Positions 1-5,907 of a stretch of DNA of 42,803 nucleotides are shown here, piece after piece. Positions within the stretch are counted from its first letter, which is position 1; each line of letters begins with the position of its first letter. The position numbers and the translations under genes were made by a program. Where the stretch lies: positions 1-42,803 of the IMG/VR virus record IMGVR_UViG_3300017724_000010; one strand, 5' to 3'. This DNA is from a virus. The notes beneath the pieces were generated by a model. That model was not told the origin of the DNA. It was given only the letters and a program-made list of their open reading frames with translations, and ran no database searches.

Positions 1-2
1 CA

Positions 3-83
3 GCGATTAAAGTCGGCATCGAAGATGTAAAAGAAGCAATATCCAAATGGACTGCTAAAGCAGAAGGTGAGGGTGACTATTAG
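3..83 (+). CDS. C-terminal fragment of a hypothetical protein
   Basis: An open frame enters from the left edge and ends at TAG (81-83), giving 26 residues ending in EGEGDY. It is the only frame of the three that stays open from the edge, and it lies just upstream of the small-gene block in the same direction. The acidic tail resembles that of its neighbours. Nothing more can be said because the N-terminus is outside the window. Confidence 0.5.
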   Translation, partial: AIKVGIEDVKEAISKWTAKAEGEGDY

Positions 84-84
84 A

Positions 85-103
85 TTCAAATGGAACATTT
101 GAA
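85..103. repeat. Perfect 8-bp hairpin in the first intergenic gap
   Basis: Arms TTCAAATG and CATTTGAA flank a 3-nt loop (GAA). It sits right after the stop of the partial gene and before the Shine-Dalgarno-like AAGGAG of the next gene. It is one of many short-loop hairpins in this block. Confidence 0.8.
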
Positions 104-120
104 AAAAGGAGTGATAAATT

Positions 121-351
121 ATGAAAAATATGAAAGTATGGAATATAGGCATTATGAACGAACAGACAGGCGAGGAGGAAACCCACTTGGTAATACTCCC
201 GTCTCCTCCGGTGGAGGAGATTGAGGGCTTTGCGGCTCATATCGCAGAACAATTTGAAGCCTTCTTTGAAGGCTACAAGGTAAAACAGATGGCTTGCCTA
301 AGTGATGAACACGCAAAACACATGGCGTTAGATGTAGAGGAGTGGGCTTGA
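121..351 (+). CDS. Small hypothetical protein (76 aa)
   Basis: Starts at ATG with an AAGGAGTGA-type ribosome binding site 8-10 nt upstream. The product is acidic, with a hydrophobic patch (VILPSPP) near residues 24-30 and no recognised domain. Its stop overlaps the ATG of the next gene at 349-353, so the two are probably translationally coupled. The coding sequence contains two perfect hairpins (202-220 and 258-274). Function unknown. Confidence 0.8.
   Translation: MKNMKVWNIGIMNEQTGEEETHLVILPSPPVEEIEGFAAHIAEQFEAFFEGYKVKQMACLSDEHAKHMALDVEEWA
202..220. repeat. Perfect 8-bp hairpin inside coding sequence
   Basis: Arms TCTCCTCC and GGAGGAGA are separated by GGT. The 3' arm is Shine-Dalgarno-like (GGAGGAG), but no start codon follows at useful spacing, so it is probably not a start signal. 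Confidence 0.85.
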
Positions 352-833
352 TGGTAAAAGGCGAGACTCAAGTAAGAATGGCTTGGGAAGATGAGACCTT
401 TAGGCAAGCGTGGCTTTTAGCAAGACCTTGTTTTACAAGGACAGGTCAAAGGTTATTGAACCATGTTGAAGACCACCAAAATTTTGAGTCTTTCATAAGA
501 CTCATGGCCGGAGATGAATCGCAAATAACCGGAGTCTCCTTTGGAGAGTCAGTCATTGAAGAAGTCATGTGCGAACTATTGCATCAGCATTATTATGATG
601 TGCTAACTCCCGAAGGCATGAATTACATAGCAGGGCTATGTCCAAAAGATTTAGTCTTTGCGATTTCTGTTCTAACAGAAATGACGGGCATCGGGTTCAC
701 AGAACCTAATACTGTTGCAGAAAAACAATGGGGCGCAATCCGTAGGATTGGAGAGCGAAAATATAGATTGACAAAAGATAATGATGGCGTGATAAGATGT
801 GCGGGCGAACCTATGCCGGAGGATGATGAGTGA
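351..833 (+). CDS. Hypothetical protein (160 aa)
   Basis: I chose the ATG at 351 over an in-frame GTG at 342. It overlaps the previous stop and has GAGGAG 8 nt upstream. The product is soluble and mixed in charge, with an acidic C-terminus (PMPEDDE). The middle region (residues about 80-125) looks helical. I recognise no domain. The stop overlaps the next ATG (833). Three hairpins lie inside it (426-440, 486-503 and 663-682). Function unknown. Confidence 0.8.
   Translation: MVKGETQVRMAWEDETFRQAWLLARPCFTRTGQRLLNHVEDHQNFESFIRLMAGDESQITGVSFGESVIEEVMCELLHQHYYDVLTPEGMNYIAGLCPKDLVFAISVLTEMTGIGFTEPNTVAEKQWGAIRRIGERKYRLTKDNDGVIRCAGEPMPEDDE
486..503. repeat. Perfect 7-bp hairpin inside coding sequence
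   Basis: Arms GAGTCTT and AAGACTC with a 4-nt loop (TCAT), within the 160-aa hypothetical gene. Confidence 0.8.
663..682. repeat. Perfect 9-bp hairpin inside coding sequence
   Basis: Arms ATTTCTGTT and AACAGAAAT are separated by only CT. In RNA the inner pairs would open to form a larger loop. As DNA it is a near-perfect palindrome. Confidence 0.85.
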
Positions 834-985
834 TGAATGGCTACATACACATGAGCGCACTCGCATTGGGTCAGCATCCGAGCAGGTGGCACATATTCAC
901 ACATGCGAAAGCAGACACACACTACATAAGCGTGGGAGAAGCACTCAAAATTTATGAGGAAATTATAAGTAGGAAAACCCCCTAA
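833..985 (+). CDS. Small hypothetical protein (50 aa)
   Basis: A 50-residue frame starts at the ATG that overlaps the preceding TGA and ends at TAA 985. The product starts MNGYIHMSAL and is His-rich in its first half. The ATGA overlap and tight packing support it as a real gene. The stop codon lies inside the C-rich/TATTA-like motif that precedes the next gene. No domain recognised. Confidence 0.65.
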   Translation: MNGYIHMSALALGQHPSRWHIFTHAKADTHYISVGEALKIYEEIISRKTP

Positions 986-990
986 TAAGG
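976..990 (+). promoter_or_regulatory. Candidate early promoter, C-rich + TAATAAGG
   Basis: AACCCCCTAATAAGG lies about 30-35 nt before the ATG at 1017, in one of the few gaps of this block. Very similar elements sit in the gaps at 2515, 4841 and 5870. The pattern (C run, then TATTA/TAATA) could be an archaeal BRE/TATA-like promoter. Inferred from recurrence and position only. Confidence 0.4.
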
Positions 991-1016
991 CCGAGAAAAA
1001 CAGGAGACGATGAAGA

Positions 1017-1277
1017 ATGACTGAATTGATAACGAAAAATGGTGAATTATACCTCCGAGCATACGGAGATGAAAACAAGGTTTTGAAGGGTTGGGAATCA
1101 ATGTCCGGTTGGTATTGGTTCGCAACGGAGATAAACGACGATGGAACATGCTTTGGGTATGTGCAAGGCACATACCCCGAATGGGGCTATTTCAGCGTAG
1201 CAGAATTAGATAGCATACCTATGGTATGGGAGATTAAAGATTGCGATTTGCCTCACTCCGGAAGGAGGGAGTATTAA
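1017..1277 (+). CDS. Hypothetical protein (86 aa)
   Basis: Starts at ATG after a short gap with a promoter-like motif; a GGAG lies about 12 nt upstream. The product is rich in aromatic residues (WESMSGWYWFATE near residues 27-39) and reads as a small beta-rich protein. It contains the strongest short hairpin of the block (1155-1177). It is followed without gap by the next gene. Function unknown. Confidence 0.8.
   Translation: MTELITKNGELYLRAYGDENKVLKGWESMSGWYWFATEINDDGTCFGYVQGTYPEWGYFSVAELDSIPMVWEIKDCDLPHSGRREY
1155..1177. repeat. Perfect 10-bp hairpin inside coding sequence
   Basis: Arms GGGTATGTGC and GCACATACCC with loop AAG. This is among the longest perfect short-loop stems in the window and lies wholly inside the 86-aa reading frame. 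Confidence 0.9.
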
Positions 1278-1508
1278 ATGAATGATGAGGAGATGATTAC
1301 CATGTTGCACATGATAGGCTATGGTTGCGCTCAAAGTAATGGTGGCCTAACAGGTTGTTTCATTGATGCCGTTTCTTGCGATTATGACCCCAACATACTG
1401 TTGAAGATAGCCCACAGATGTAATGAGGCATGGGGCGAAGGCACAGTAGATATTGGCAAAGTCAAAGACTTTATCGAAGAGTTCGCAAAGGAAGGTGAAG
1501 AAGAATGA
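1278..1508 (+). CDS. Small hypothetical protein ending EGEEE (76 aa)
   Basis: The ATG directly follows the previous stop, with GGAGGGAG 8-14 nt upstream. Residues 24-42 contain two Cys (GCFIDAVSCDYD); no domain is recognised. The last codons (GGT GAA GAA GAA TGA) double as ribosome binding site and start overlap of the next gene, so the acidic C-terminus may be a by-product of coupling. Function unknown. Confidence 0.8.
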   Translation: MNDEEMITMLHMIGYGCAQSNGGLTGCFIDAVSCDYDPNILLKIAHRCNEAWGEGTVDIGKVKDFIEEFAKEGEEE

Positions 1509-1834
1509 GCGTAAAGGATGAAGATTTGAGAACAGAAAAGAAGTCCGGCTATAAGCCGAAGGAATGCGTACATGATTTTGATACGGAGTATTATCCGGAG
1601 ACAGGCGACGGCATGGTAGTAATAGAATTACGATGCCAATTATGCGACTGCACCACCACAGTATATCATCATCTTGATGATGATGTTGAAGGTGAAATTT
1701 GCGAAGACTGCGATTTCCCCGAAGATGATTGCACTTGTGAAGATGTATGCGCTGAATGTGGGGAAGACTGCGACCATGACGGAGAAGGCGGGTATTATTG
1801 TCTTGTTTGCGACGAGGAGGATGAGGAAGAATGA
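1505..1834 (+). CDS. Acidic cysteine-rich protein, probable zinc binder (109 aa)
   Basis: The N-terminal 40 residues are ordinary. From about residue 45 the protein has CQLC, then CEDC, CTC, CAEC, DCDHD and CLVC, followed by an acidic tail. The paired Cys spacing suggests two or more zinc ribbons. The ATG overlaps the previous stop, and the tail (GAGGAAGAATGA) overlaps the next start. Such acidic zinc proteins could bind host proteins, but no target is evident. Confidence 0.75.
   Translation: MSVKDEDLRTEKKSGYKPKECVHDFDTEYYPETGDGMVVIELRCQLCDCTTTVYHHLDDDVEGEICEDCDFPEDDCTCEDVCAECGEDCDHDGEGGYYCLVCDEEDEEE
1665..1684. repeat. Perfect 9-bp hairpin inside coding sequence
   Basis: Arms ATCATCATC and GATGATGAT with loop TT, in the Cys-rich gene. 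The trinucleotide character makes this one less surprising than the others. Confidence 0.75.
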
Positions 1835-2043
1835 CCCATCCAATTTTCAAGGACATTTTCCGTGTATTAGGTCTGCCCGTATTAGGTGATGATGAAAGGA
1901 TTAACGAGTATGGGGTTAAAGTAAAGGTCTGTTGCGAAGCAGATATGACTATAGAAGTAATACACTGTAGCAAAAAAGAACCTCATACCGGATGGTATGA
2001 AGCATGGGTTTGTGCTTTGTGCGGTAATATACAGGAGGAATAA
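1831..2043 (+). CDS. Small hypothetical Cys-containing protein (70 aa)
   Basis: Starts at the ATG overlapping the previous TGA. It has a CC pair near residue 34 and a C-terminal CALC, so a single zinc ribbon is possible. It ends in QEE, encoded by GGAGGAATAA, which is also the ribosome binding site of the next gene. Hairpin 1983-2000 lies inside. Function unknown. Confidence 0.75.
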   Translation: MTHPIFKDIFRVLGLPVLGDDERINEYGVKVKVCCEADMTIEVIHCSKKEPHTGWYEAWVCALCGNIQEE

Positions 2044-2045
2044 AT

Positions 2046-2255
2046 ATGGAAAATAAAGACCCAAATTATTGTGCCGAGAGATACATGAACCCCGAAAAAT
2101 GCAAGGCTAATAACTGCCGTTGTGTTCCTCATATACTCGCAACACCCCTCAAATGTTATACCTGCGGTGGGAAAGTGCATTATGACTACGACCACCATAA
2201 CGGTGATTGCATAACTTGTTATGTCAATAACCCAAGTAGGGGGTTATTCTCATGA
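2046..2255 (+). CDS. Small Cys/His-rich protein (69 aa)
   Basis: ATG with GGAGGAATAA upstream. Cysteines occur at NYCAER, KCKANNCRC, KCYTCGG and CITCY, with a His-rich DYDHHNG segment between the last two. This looks like one or two small zinc-binding knuckles. The stop overlaps the next ATG. A hairpin (2226-2248) spans its last codons just before the next start. Confidence 0.75.
   Translation: MENKDPNYCAERYMNPEKCKANNCRCVPHILATPLKCYTCGGKVHYDYDHHNGDCITCYVNNPSRGLFS
2226..2248. repeat. 8-bp inverted repeat next to a start codon
   Basis: Arms AATAACCC and GGGTTATT with a 7-nt loop end 3 nt before the ATG at 2252. The G-rich loop and arm could act as, or hide, a ribosome binding site. Confidence 0.75.
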
Positions 2256-2500
2256 GCAACGCATTCACGGCTGATGTAATCAGCGAATCAACCAAAATCA
2301 ACCAAAATCAACCTCCTACCGGAGGTTATTATATTCGCAAATACTTGCGATTGGCATTAGATTGCCTACCAAAAAATGTTAAACTTGAGGGTGCAATACG
2401 CTCACGGATAAGCGAGGCACTTGGATATGCAAAGGCTCGCCTATGTAATGGGTGTGGCGAGTGGCGTAGCGAATGTATGTGCGACAGGAGAGTGGAGTAA
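2252..2500 (+). CDS. Small protein with C-terminal CxxC pairs (82 aa)
   Basis: ATG overlaps the previous TGA. The N-terminus is coded by a 10-bp tandem repeat (2287-2313, unit like AAAATCAACC, giving NQNQ). The C-terminal part has CNGCGEW and CMCDRR, a probable zinc site. A GGAGG-bearing hairpin (2310-2327) follows the tandem repeat. Function unknown. Confidence 0.75.
   Translation: MSNAFTADVISESTKINQNQPPTGGYYIRKYLRLALDCLPKNVKLEGAIRSRISEALGYAKARLCNGCGEWRSECMCDRRVE
2287..2313. repeat. Short 10-bp tandem repeat
   Basis: About 2.7 copies of a 10-bp unit (ATCAACCAAA) occur in the N-terminal coding part of the 82-aa gene. Because 10 is not a multiple of 3, each copy is read in a different frame. 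Confidence 0.85.
2310..2327. repeat. Perfect 7-bp hairpin carrying GGAGG
   Basis: Arms AACCTCC and GGAGGTT with loop TACC. The 3' arm is a Shine-Dalgarno-like sequence that the 5' arm would sequester, but no ATG, GTG or TTG follows at 5-10 nt. Confidence 0.85.
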
Positions 2501-2501
2501 A

Positions 2502-2555
2502 ATGTTAAATACCGAAACCCCCTATTTAATTGTAATATATGCAGGTGATGAATGA
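2502..2555 (+). CDS. Possible 17-residue mini-ORF upstream of the 160-aa gene
   Basis: ATG at 2502, two nt after the previous stop, reads 17 codons and ends at a TGA overlapping the ATG at 2552. Its last codons (GGT GAT GAA TGA) resemble the coupling junctions elsewhere. It also spans the C-rich/TATTT promoter-like motif, so it may be only the untranscribed part of that promoter. Low confidence. Confidence 0.25.
   Translation: MLNTETPYLIVIYAGDE
2515..2530 (+). promoter_or_regulatory. Candidate early promoter, C-rich + TATTTAA
   Basis: AAACCCCCTATTTAAT. The TATTTAA box starts 29 nt before the ATG at 2552, the spacing expected for a leaderless archaeal transcript. It matches the elements at 976, 4841 and 5870. 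Confidence 0.4.
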
Positions 2556-3034
2556 TGACAGGATATGATGAAAACGGACAAATGAAGAACATTGAGATTT
2601 TCAATGATGATAAAGGCAGCCCTATACTATGGGAGATAAACATGAATGGTGGCGGGTATCACCATGTAGTCTTTTACAAAGACCACGACTTGAAGATGGT
2701 TTGCGCTATGAAGATAACGCACATTGATGACTACCCCGAATCACAAGTGATTAGAGGCATACCATACTATAATGATGAGGCACACAAAGAATACATGAAG
2801 AAGCAGAATGCTTACAAAAGACAAAGAAGCCGAAGCCCCGTAGGGAACAAGGTTCGCACCACTACTGCCACTTGGCATGGTGCAAAAGATTCTCGCAACA
2901 GAACGGTAGCCAAAGGCTACTCCGACAACCAACCTATGCACAGGTCATGGGGTGAGCGTGGTGGTGGCAAGTCCATGACTACGGCACAGGTCAAGGAATT
3001 GTTGCGAGATGCTTTAGGAGAAGTGATAGAATGA
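2552..3034 (+). CDS. Hypothetical protein with basic Ser/Arg middle (160 aa)
   Basis: Two consecutive ATGs; the first overlaps the mini-ORF stop and GGTGATGA lies upstream. Residues 1-65 look like a small beta-rich domain. Residues about 80-140 are basic and low in complexity (KRQRSRSPVGNK, GERGGGKS). The C-terminus is a helix ending VIE. GGGKS resembles a P-loop fragment but lacks the rest of the motif. The basic segment may contact nucleic acid. Function unknown. Confidence 0.75.
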   Translation: MMTGYDENGQMKNIEIFNDDKGSPILWEINMNGGGYHHVVFYKDHDLKMVCAMKITHIDDYPESQVIRGIPYYNDEAHKEYMKKQNAYKRQRSRSPVGNKVRTTTATWHGAKDSRNRTVAKGYSDNQPMHRSWGERGGGKSMTTAQVKELLRDALGEVIE

Positions 3035-3249
3035 ATATGAGATTGTTAGAAGAAATGTATGCTGATATGTTAAACGAATGCTACCCGACTGTGAAGATTG
3101 CAGGTTATGAATACCTGCCGTCAATCGCATTACAACGGTTAGACCACATAGCGTATATGGTAGGTATGGCTGATTATGAAAGTGCTTTGCGAGAAGATTA
3201 TGAGAATGGCTACGGCTACGAAGAATTATTTGGAGATGAAGAAGAATGA
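3031..3249 (+). CDS. Small acidic protein ending DEEE (72 aa)
   Basis: ATG overlaps the previous TGA. Mostly helical in appearance with an acidic C-terminal third (ENGYGYEELFGDEEE). The tail is encoded by GGAGATGAAGAAGAATGA, which serves as ribosome binding site and start overlap for the next gene. No domain recognised. Confidence 0.75.
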   Translation: MNMRLLEEMYADMLNECYPTVKIAGYEYLPSIALQRLDHIAYMVGMADYESALREDYENGYGYEELFGDEEE

Positions 3250-3443
3250 GCGAAGAAAAAATATGCGATTTATGCTTTGGCATAATTGACAAACACTACT
3301 ACACCAATGACGACGGAGAGCGCGTCATGTATTGGGATGAAGGACACAACGGACAACCTTTGGTTGATGGTAGAGTCTGCGATTCATGTAATGAATTAGT
3401 GGTTGCATACAGGATAAAGAAAATGATGGAGGCGAGAGCATGA
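3246..3443 (+). CDS. Small zinc-ribbon-like protein (65 aa)
   Basis: Contains CDLC near the N-terminus (residues 7-10) and VCDSC near residues 45-49, a two-knuckle arrangement typical of small zinc ribbons. ATG overlaps the previous stop; the stop overlaps the next ATG. The C-terminus is a short basic helix. Likely a small metal-stabilised accessory protein of unknown target. Confidence 0.75.
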   Translation: MSEEKICDLCFGIIDKHYYTNDDGERVMYWDEGHNGQPLVDGRVCDSCNELVVAYRIKKMMEARA

Positions 3444-3625
3444 AAGGAATAGCAAAAAAATTAATGAAAGCAGTTAAAGATGCGAGAGAGAAAAGAAGAA
3501 TACAGGCGAATATAATCATAACACAATGGGAGGATAAATTCGATACTGCGTTTCTCGGAGATAGTGATGACTCCGAACACATACAGATGTTGATTGACGC
3601 ATTAGCAAGGAGTGAGGAAGAATGA
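3440..3625 (+). CDS. Small protein with basic N-terminus and EEE tail (61 aa)
   Basis: The first 24 residues are strongly basic (KKLMKAVKDAREKRR); the rest is acidic and ends SEEE. Probably a single long helix followed by a short domain. The tail codons (GTGAGGAAGAATGA) double as the next gene's initiation region. Function unknown. Confidence 0.75.
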   Translation: MKGIAKKLMKAVKDAREKRRIQANIIITQWEDKFDTAFLGDSDDSEHIQMLIDALARSEEE

Positions 3626-3843
3626 AGCAAGACGATTTGTATGAACAAATACTAACCGAGATATGCGATATCTTAGAGGCAGGTGATGTAATCGAAGATT
3701 TAGATGGGCGACCCTATGAGGTAGGTGTGTTGAGAAGTATAACTTCCATAATCCTATCGGAACTAAGAGAATTACATTCCCATAAAGAATTTATGGAACA
3801 GTTCGCAAAGATAACTGACAATTGGGAAGGTGAAGAAGAATGA
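3622..3843 (+). CDS. Small acidic protein ending EGEEE (73 aa)
   Basis: ATG overlaps the previous TGA. Acidic, helical-looking, no Cys pairs. Ends with the recurrent GGT GAA GAA GAA TGA junction. Hairpin 3780-3796 (arms CCATAAA/TTTATGG, loop GAA) lies inside. Function unknown. Confidence 0.75.
   Translation: MKQDDLYEQILTEICDILEAGDVIEDLDGRPYEVGVLRSITSIILSELRELHSHKEFMEQFAKITDNWEGEEE
3780..3796. repeat. Perfect 7-bp hairpin inside coding sequence
   Basis: Arms CCATAAA and TTTATGG with a GAA loop. Confidence 0.8.
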
Positions 3844-4013
3844 TAACAAAAGACGAGTTTGATACTATTATACGAGCGTATTTCAGCCTCATGCAAAGCG
3901 GGAATGATAATTGGTGGCGTGATGTTTGGCACAGTCAAGTAGTGGCAATATTAAGAGACTACCCCGAATATGCGAATTTCTTTTTGACACCCGAAGAAAG
4001 GAGGGGTGATTAA
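3840..4013 (+). CDS. Small hypothetical protein (57 aa)
   Basis: A 57-codon frame fills the space between its neighbours exactly. Its ATG is the overlap start after GGTGAAGAAGA, and its TAA is immediately followed by the next ATG. The product has DNWWRDVWHSQ around residues 23-33. Its last codons carry GGAGGGGTGA, the ribosome binding site of the next gene. Function unknown. Confidence 0.75.
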   Translation: MITKDEFDTIIRAYFSLMQSGNDNWWRDVWHSQVVAILRDYPEYANFFLTPEERRGD

Positions 4014-4514
4014 ATGAATATATTTGTCCTTGACAAATCTCCTACGGAGTCAGCGAAGATGTATTGCGATAAGCATGTGCCTAAAATGGTCTGCGAATTG
4101 TATCAGCAGATGGGTTCAGCCCTACGAAGACATGGTGCGGTGGATGAGCAGATGCCTTTGACAAAGTCAAACACACCCCTCAAAGGTGGGTATCATAATC
4201 ATCCGGCTACCCGTTGGGTTGGAGAATCGCAGGAGAATTTCATTTGGGCAGCGTTCCATGCAGCCATGCTTTGCGAAGAATACGAAAATAGATTCGGAAA
4301 ATCGCATTACTGCGCTGATGGTATCGAGCAGATGTTCCACATGATGAGTATGATTCCCGAAGGGGAATTGACCGAGTTCGCTCAATGTATGCCCGACGAA
4401 TACAAGGTCGAAGGCGACGCAGTCATGGCATACAGAAACTATTACCTGCATGAGAAAGCAAGATTCGCAAAGTGGAATAAGGGCAGGAAAGCCCCCGATT
4501 GGTGGTGGAAATAA
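4014..4514 (+). CDS. Conserved phage protein of the NIFVLD / CDKHVPKM type (166 aa)
   Basis: The N-terminus (NIFVLDKSPTESAKMYCDKH) and the motifs HNHPATRWVGES, CEEYENRFGK, FAQCMPDEYK and YRNYY with a C-terminal Lys/Trp-rich segment match a pattern I recall in uncharacterised proteins of many large phages. The conserved His, Cys and Asp residues suggest an enzyme or metal site, but I know no proven function. A strong GGAGGGGTGA precedes the ATG. This is the best conserved-looking protein of the small-gene block. Confidence 0.75.
   Translation: MNIFVLDKSPTESAKMYCDKHVPKMVCELYQQMGSALRRHGAVDEQMPLTKSNTPLKGGYHNHPATRWVGESQENFIWAAFHAAMLCEEYENRFGKSHYCADGIEQMFHMMSMIPEGELTEFAQCMPDEYKVEGDAVMAYRNYYLHEKARFAKWNKGRKAPDWWWK
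4022..4038. repeat. Perfect 7-bp hairpin inside coding sequence
   Basis: Arms ATTTGTC and GACAAAT with loop CTT, within the first codons of the NIFVLD gene. It could affect translation initiation. Confidence 0.8.
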
Positions 4515-4642
4515 TGAAAGAGGAAGAAATTTTAGCATCAGTAGATTTTGTAGTGTGGGCGATAAAAACACACCCTGCATACACAAATAATTTATTGCGA
4601 GCGTATAGACGATACAATGAGGCAAAAGGTGAAGAAGAATGA
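4514..4642 (+). CDS. Very small protein ending GEEE (42 aa)
   Basis: The ATG overlaps the preceding TAA by one base and the stop overlaps the next ATG. The product is a short helix-rich peptide (MKEEEILASV to YNEAKGEEE). The standard GGTGAAGAAGAATGA junction at its end strongly supports translation of this frame. Function unknown. Confidence 0.65.
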   Translation: MKEEEILASVDFVVWAIKTHPAYTNNLLRAYRRYNEAKGEEE

Positions 4643-4833
4643 TTAGAGATTGGGAAGAATTAGAGAAGATGAAAGAACACGCTAAGATTCTGTGCGAGAA
4701 GTGGTATATAGCCATGCGTAGCGCAGAAGAAAGGTTCGAGAGAGCAGAATGTATAAGGAACTATAACGCCTTACGAGGCGTGATAAAAGCACTACAATGG
4801 GCGCAAGGAGGGCATGAGAACCCATTGAATTAA
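4639..4833 (+). CDS. Small helical protein (64 aa)
   Basis: Starts at the ATG of the GGTGAAGAAGAATGA junction. The sequence is helical and rich in charged residues (DWEELEKMKEHAKILCEKW), compatible with a short coiled coil. It is the last gene before a 35-nt gap that carries a C-rich/TATTA-like motif. Function unknown. Confidence 0.75.
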   Translation: MIRDWEELEKMKEHAKILCEKWYIAMRSAEERFERAECIRNYNALRGVIKALQWAQGGHENPLN

Positions 4834-4840
4834 ATATGAG

Positions 4841-4855
4841 AAGCCCCTATTAGAG
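4841..4855 (+). promoter_or_regulatory. Candidate early promoter, C-rich + TATTAGAG
   Basis: AAGCCCCTATTAGAG in the gap before the gene at 4869. It resembles the other three C-rich elements, but the box-to-ATG distance (21 nt) is shorter, so this copy fits a leaderless start less well. Confidence 0.3.
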
Positions 4856-4868
4856 ATGAGGAATTGTT

Positions 4869-5309
4869 ATGAACGAAAACGAAAGAAGAATTGAGCCGAA
4901 AAACGAAGTGCCGGATGACTATGAGCAATTGCTCATACAATGCACACCGGACACACCTAACTACTTAGTTAGGTGCAAACACCCAAATGGTAGTTATTTG
5001 GATTACCATGTGAACCTAACGGGTAGAGTGATAGCAGGTCAATGCCCTGTATGTGATGAACCAATGCGAAAGGCAAGTGTATATACATGCAGTAGTTGTG
5101 CTATACCTGTTGTTATGGCTACGCCACACAAGAGACAAACTGCGCCGATTATCGCAAAAAGAATAACACGAACAAAGATTGAGAGTCCTAAACATATCAA
5201 TGAAAAAGCCTACATACCAAGAACTTCTAAAGAAGTTGTGGATGTTAGTCTTGATGATATTAGAATCAAAGTCGCAAATGCTTTAGGTGATGTGTTTGAA
5301 AGTATTTGA
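4869..5309 (+). CDS. Zinc-ribbon protein (146 aa)
   Basis: Residues about 25-85 form a ribbon-like domain: a single Cys in LVRCKHP, then CPVC, then CSSC. After this comes a basic segment (KRQTAPIIAKRITRTK) and a C-terminal helix (SLDDIRIKVANALGDVFESI), which resembles the C-terminus of the 160-aa protein ending at 3034. The gene opens with a 16-nt palindrome and a 10-bp hairpin in its coding region. The C-terminus overlaps the HNH gene. Function unknown; nucleic-acid binding is plausible. Confidence 0.75.
   Translation: MNENERRIEPKNEVPDDYEQLLIQCTPDTPNYLVRCKHPNGSYLDYHVNLTGRVIAGQCPVCDEPMRKASVYTCSSCAIPVVMATPHKRQTAPIIAKRITRTKIESPKHINEKAYIPRTSKEVVDVSLDDIRIKVANALGDVFESI
4921..4936. repeat. Perfect 16-nt palindrome
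   Basis: ATGAGCAATTGCTCAT is a perfect palindrome within the zinc-ribbon gene, 17 nt before a second, 10-bp hairpin. Confidence 0.9.
4954..4975. repeat. Perfect 10-bp hairpin inside coding sequence
   Basis: Arms CACCTAACTA and TAGTTAGGTG with a 2-nt centre (CT). It lies in the coding sequence of the zinc-ribbon gene. Confidence 0.9.
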
Positions 5310-5862
5310 GGATAAAGACGGCAAAATACGCTTCCCCATACTCACAACCGAGTTAGTTCCTACCGGAACATGGGGTGCAAACTTGCGTAGTCTTCTCCCG
5401 CCTTCGGGATGGAATCGCTTACGAAGATGGGCTTACGAACAAGCCGAACACAAATGCGAGATTTGTGAGCAAGACGGCTTTTCGCAGAATCGCAAACATG
5501 CCGTTGAAGCACATGAACTTTGGTCTTATGATGATGTGAGACACATACAGACATTGGAAGGCATACAAGCACTATGCCCTCTATGTCATTGTGTCAAGCA
5601 TTTGGGTCGCAGTCTCAAGGTAGGTGCAGCAAAGCAGGTTCGTGAACACATGCAAGAAGTGAATGGGTGGGATGCCCATACACAGAAGATGTATGAGGAC
5701 TTTAGTTTCTTAGTCCACAGTTTGCGTTCTCGCTTTAGATGGACAGTTGAGATTCAAGACAAATTAAAAGAGTATTTGGATATGGGCGTGATAAAGCAGA
5801 AGGATTATGATACTGCGATTGGCCGTCTCAAAAATGGTGCTTATAGTGAGGAAAAGAAATAA
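5290..5862 (+). CDS. HNH-family nuclease-like protein (190 aa)
   Basis: Residues about 55-105 carry CEIC, then AHELWSYDD, then CPLCHCVKHLG. This is the arrangement of a zinc-bound HNH fold with the His in AHELW and the CPxCH knuckle. Flanking regions are helical; the C-terminus is Lys-rich. HNH proteins cut DNA and are often free-standing homing or packaging-linked nucleases. Here the gene is embedded in the small-gene block and overlaps the previous gene by 20 nt. The start is uncertain: ATG 5290 or TTG 5296 after GGTGAT. Confidence 0.75.
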   Translation: MCLKVFEDKDGKIRFPILTTELVPTGTWGANLRSLLPPSGWNRLRRWAYEQAEHKCEICEQDGFSQNRKHAVEAHELWSYDDVRHIQTLEGIQALCPLCHCVKHLGRSLKVGAAKQVREHMQEVNGWDAHTQKMYEDFSFLVHSLRSRFRWTVEIQDKLKEYLDMGVIKQKDYDTAIGRLKNGAYSEEKK

Positions 5863-5869
5863 ATAGGGG

Positions 5870-5884
5870 AGACCCGTATTAAGG
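5870..5884 (+). promoter_or_regulatory. Candidate early promoter, C-rich + TATTAAGG
   Basis: AGACCCGTATTAAGG. The TATTAAG box starts 31 nt before the ATG at 5908, matching archaeal TATA spacing for a leaderless transcript, although a GGAGAGAT ribosome site is also present. Confidence 0.4.
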
Positions 5885-5907
5885 AATGGAAAACAGGAGA
5901 GATATGA

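Noticed and set aside
202-220. Internal ribosome binding site (GGAGGAG)
   Set aside because: No start codon at 5-12 nt downstream opens a useful frame; the sequence is better explained as a hairpin arm.
623-1171. 182-aa minus-strand open frame
   Set aside because: It lies over several well-packed plus-strand genes with ribosome sites; its Cys/Phe/Ser-rich composition is that of an antisense shadow.
2552-3034. P-loop ATPase from GERGGGKS
   Set aside because: Only a partial resemblance; no hydrophobic strand before it and no Walker B.
4014-4514. Pyrimidine-dimer glycosylase (T4 endonuclease V type)
   Set aside because: The N-terminal and catalytic patterns do not match endonuclease V; the resemblance is only in being a small conserved phage protein.
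4167-4715. 182-aa minus-strand open frame
   Set aside because: Antisense to the conserved NIFVLD gene and the coupled genes after it; no ribosome site or domain.
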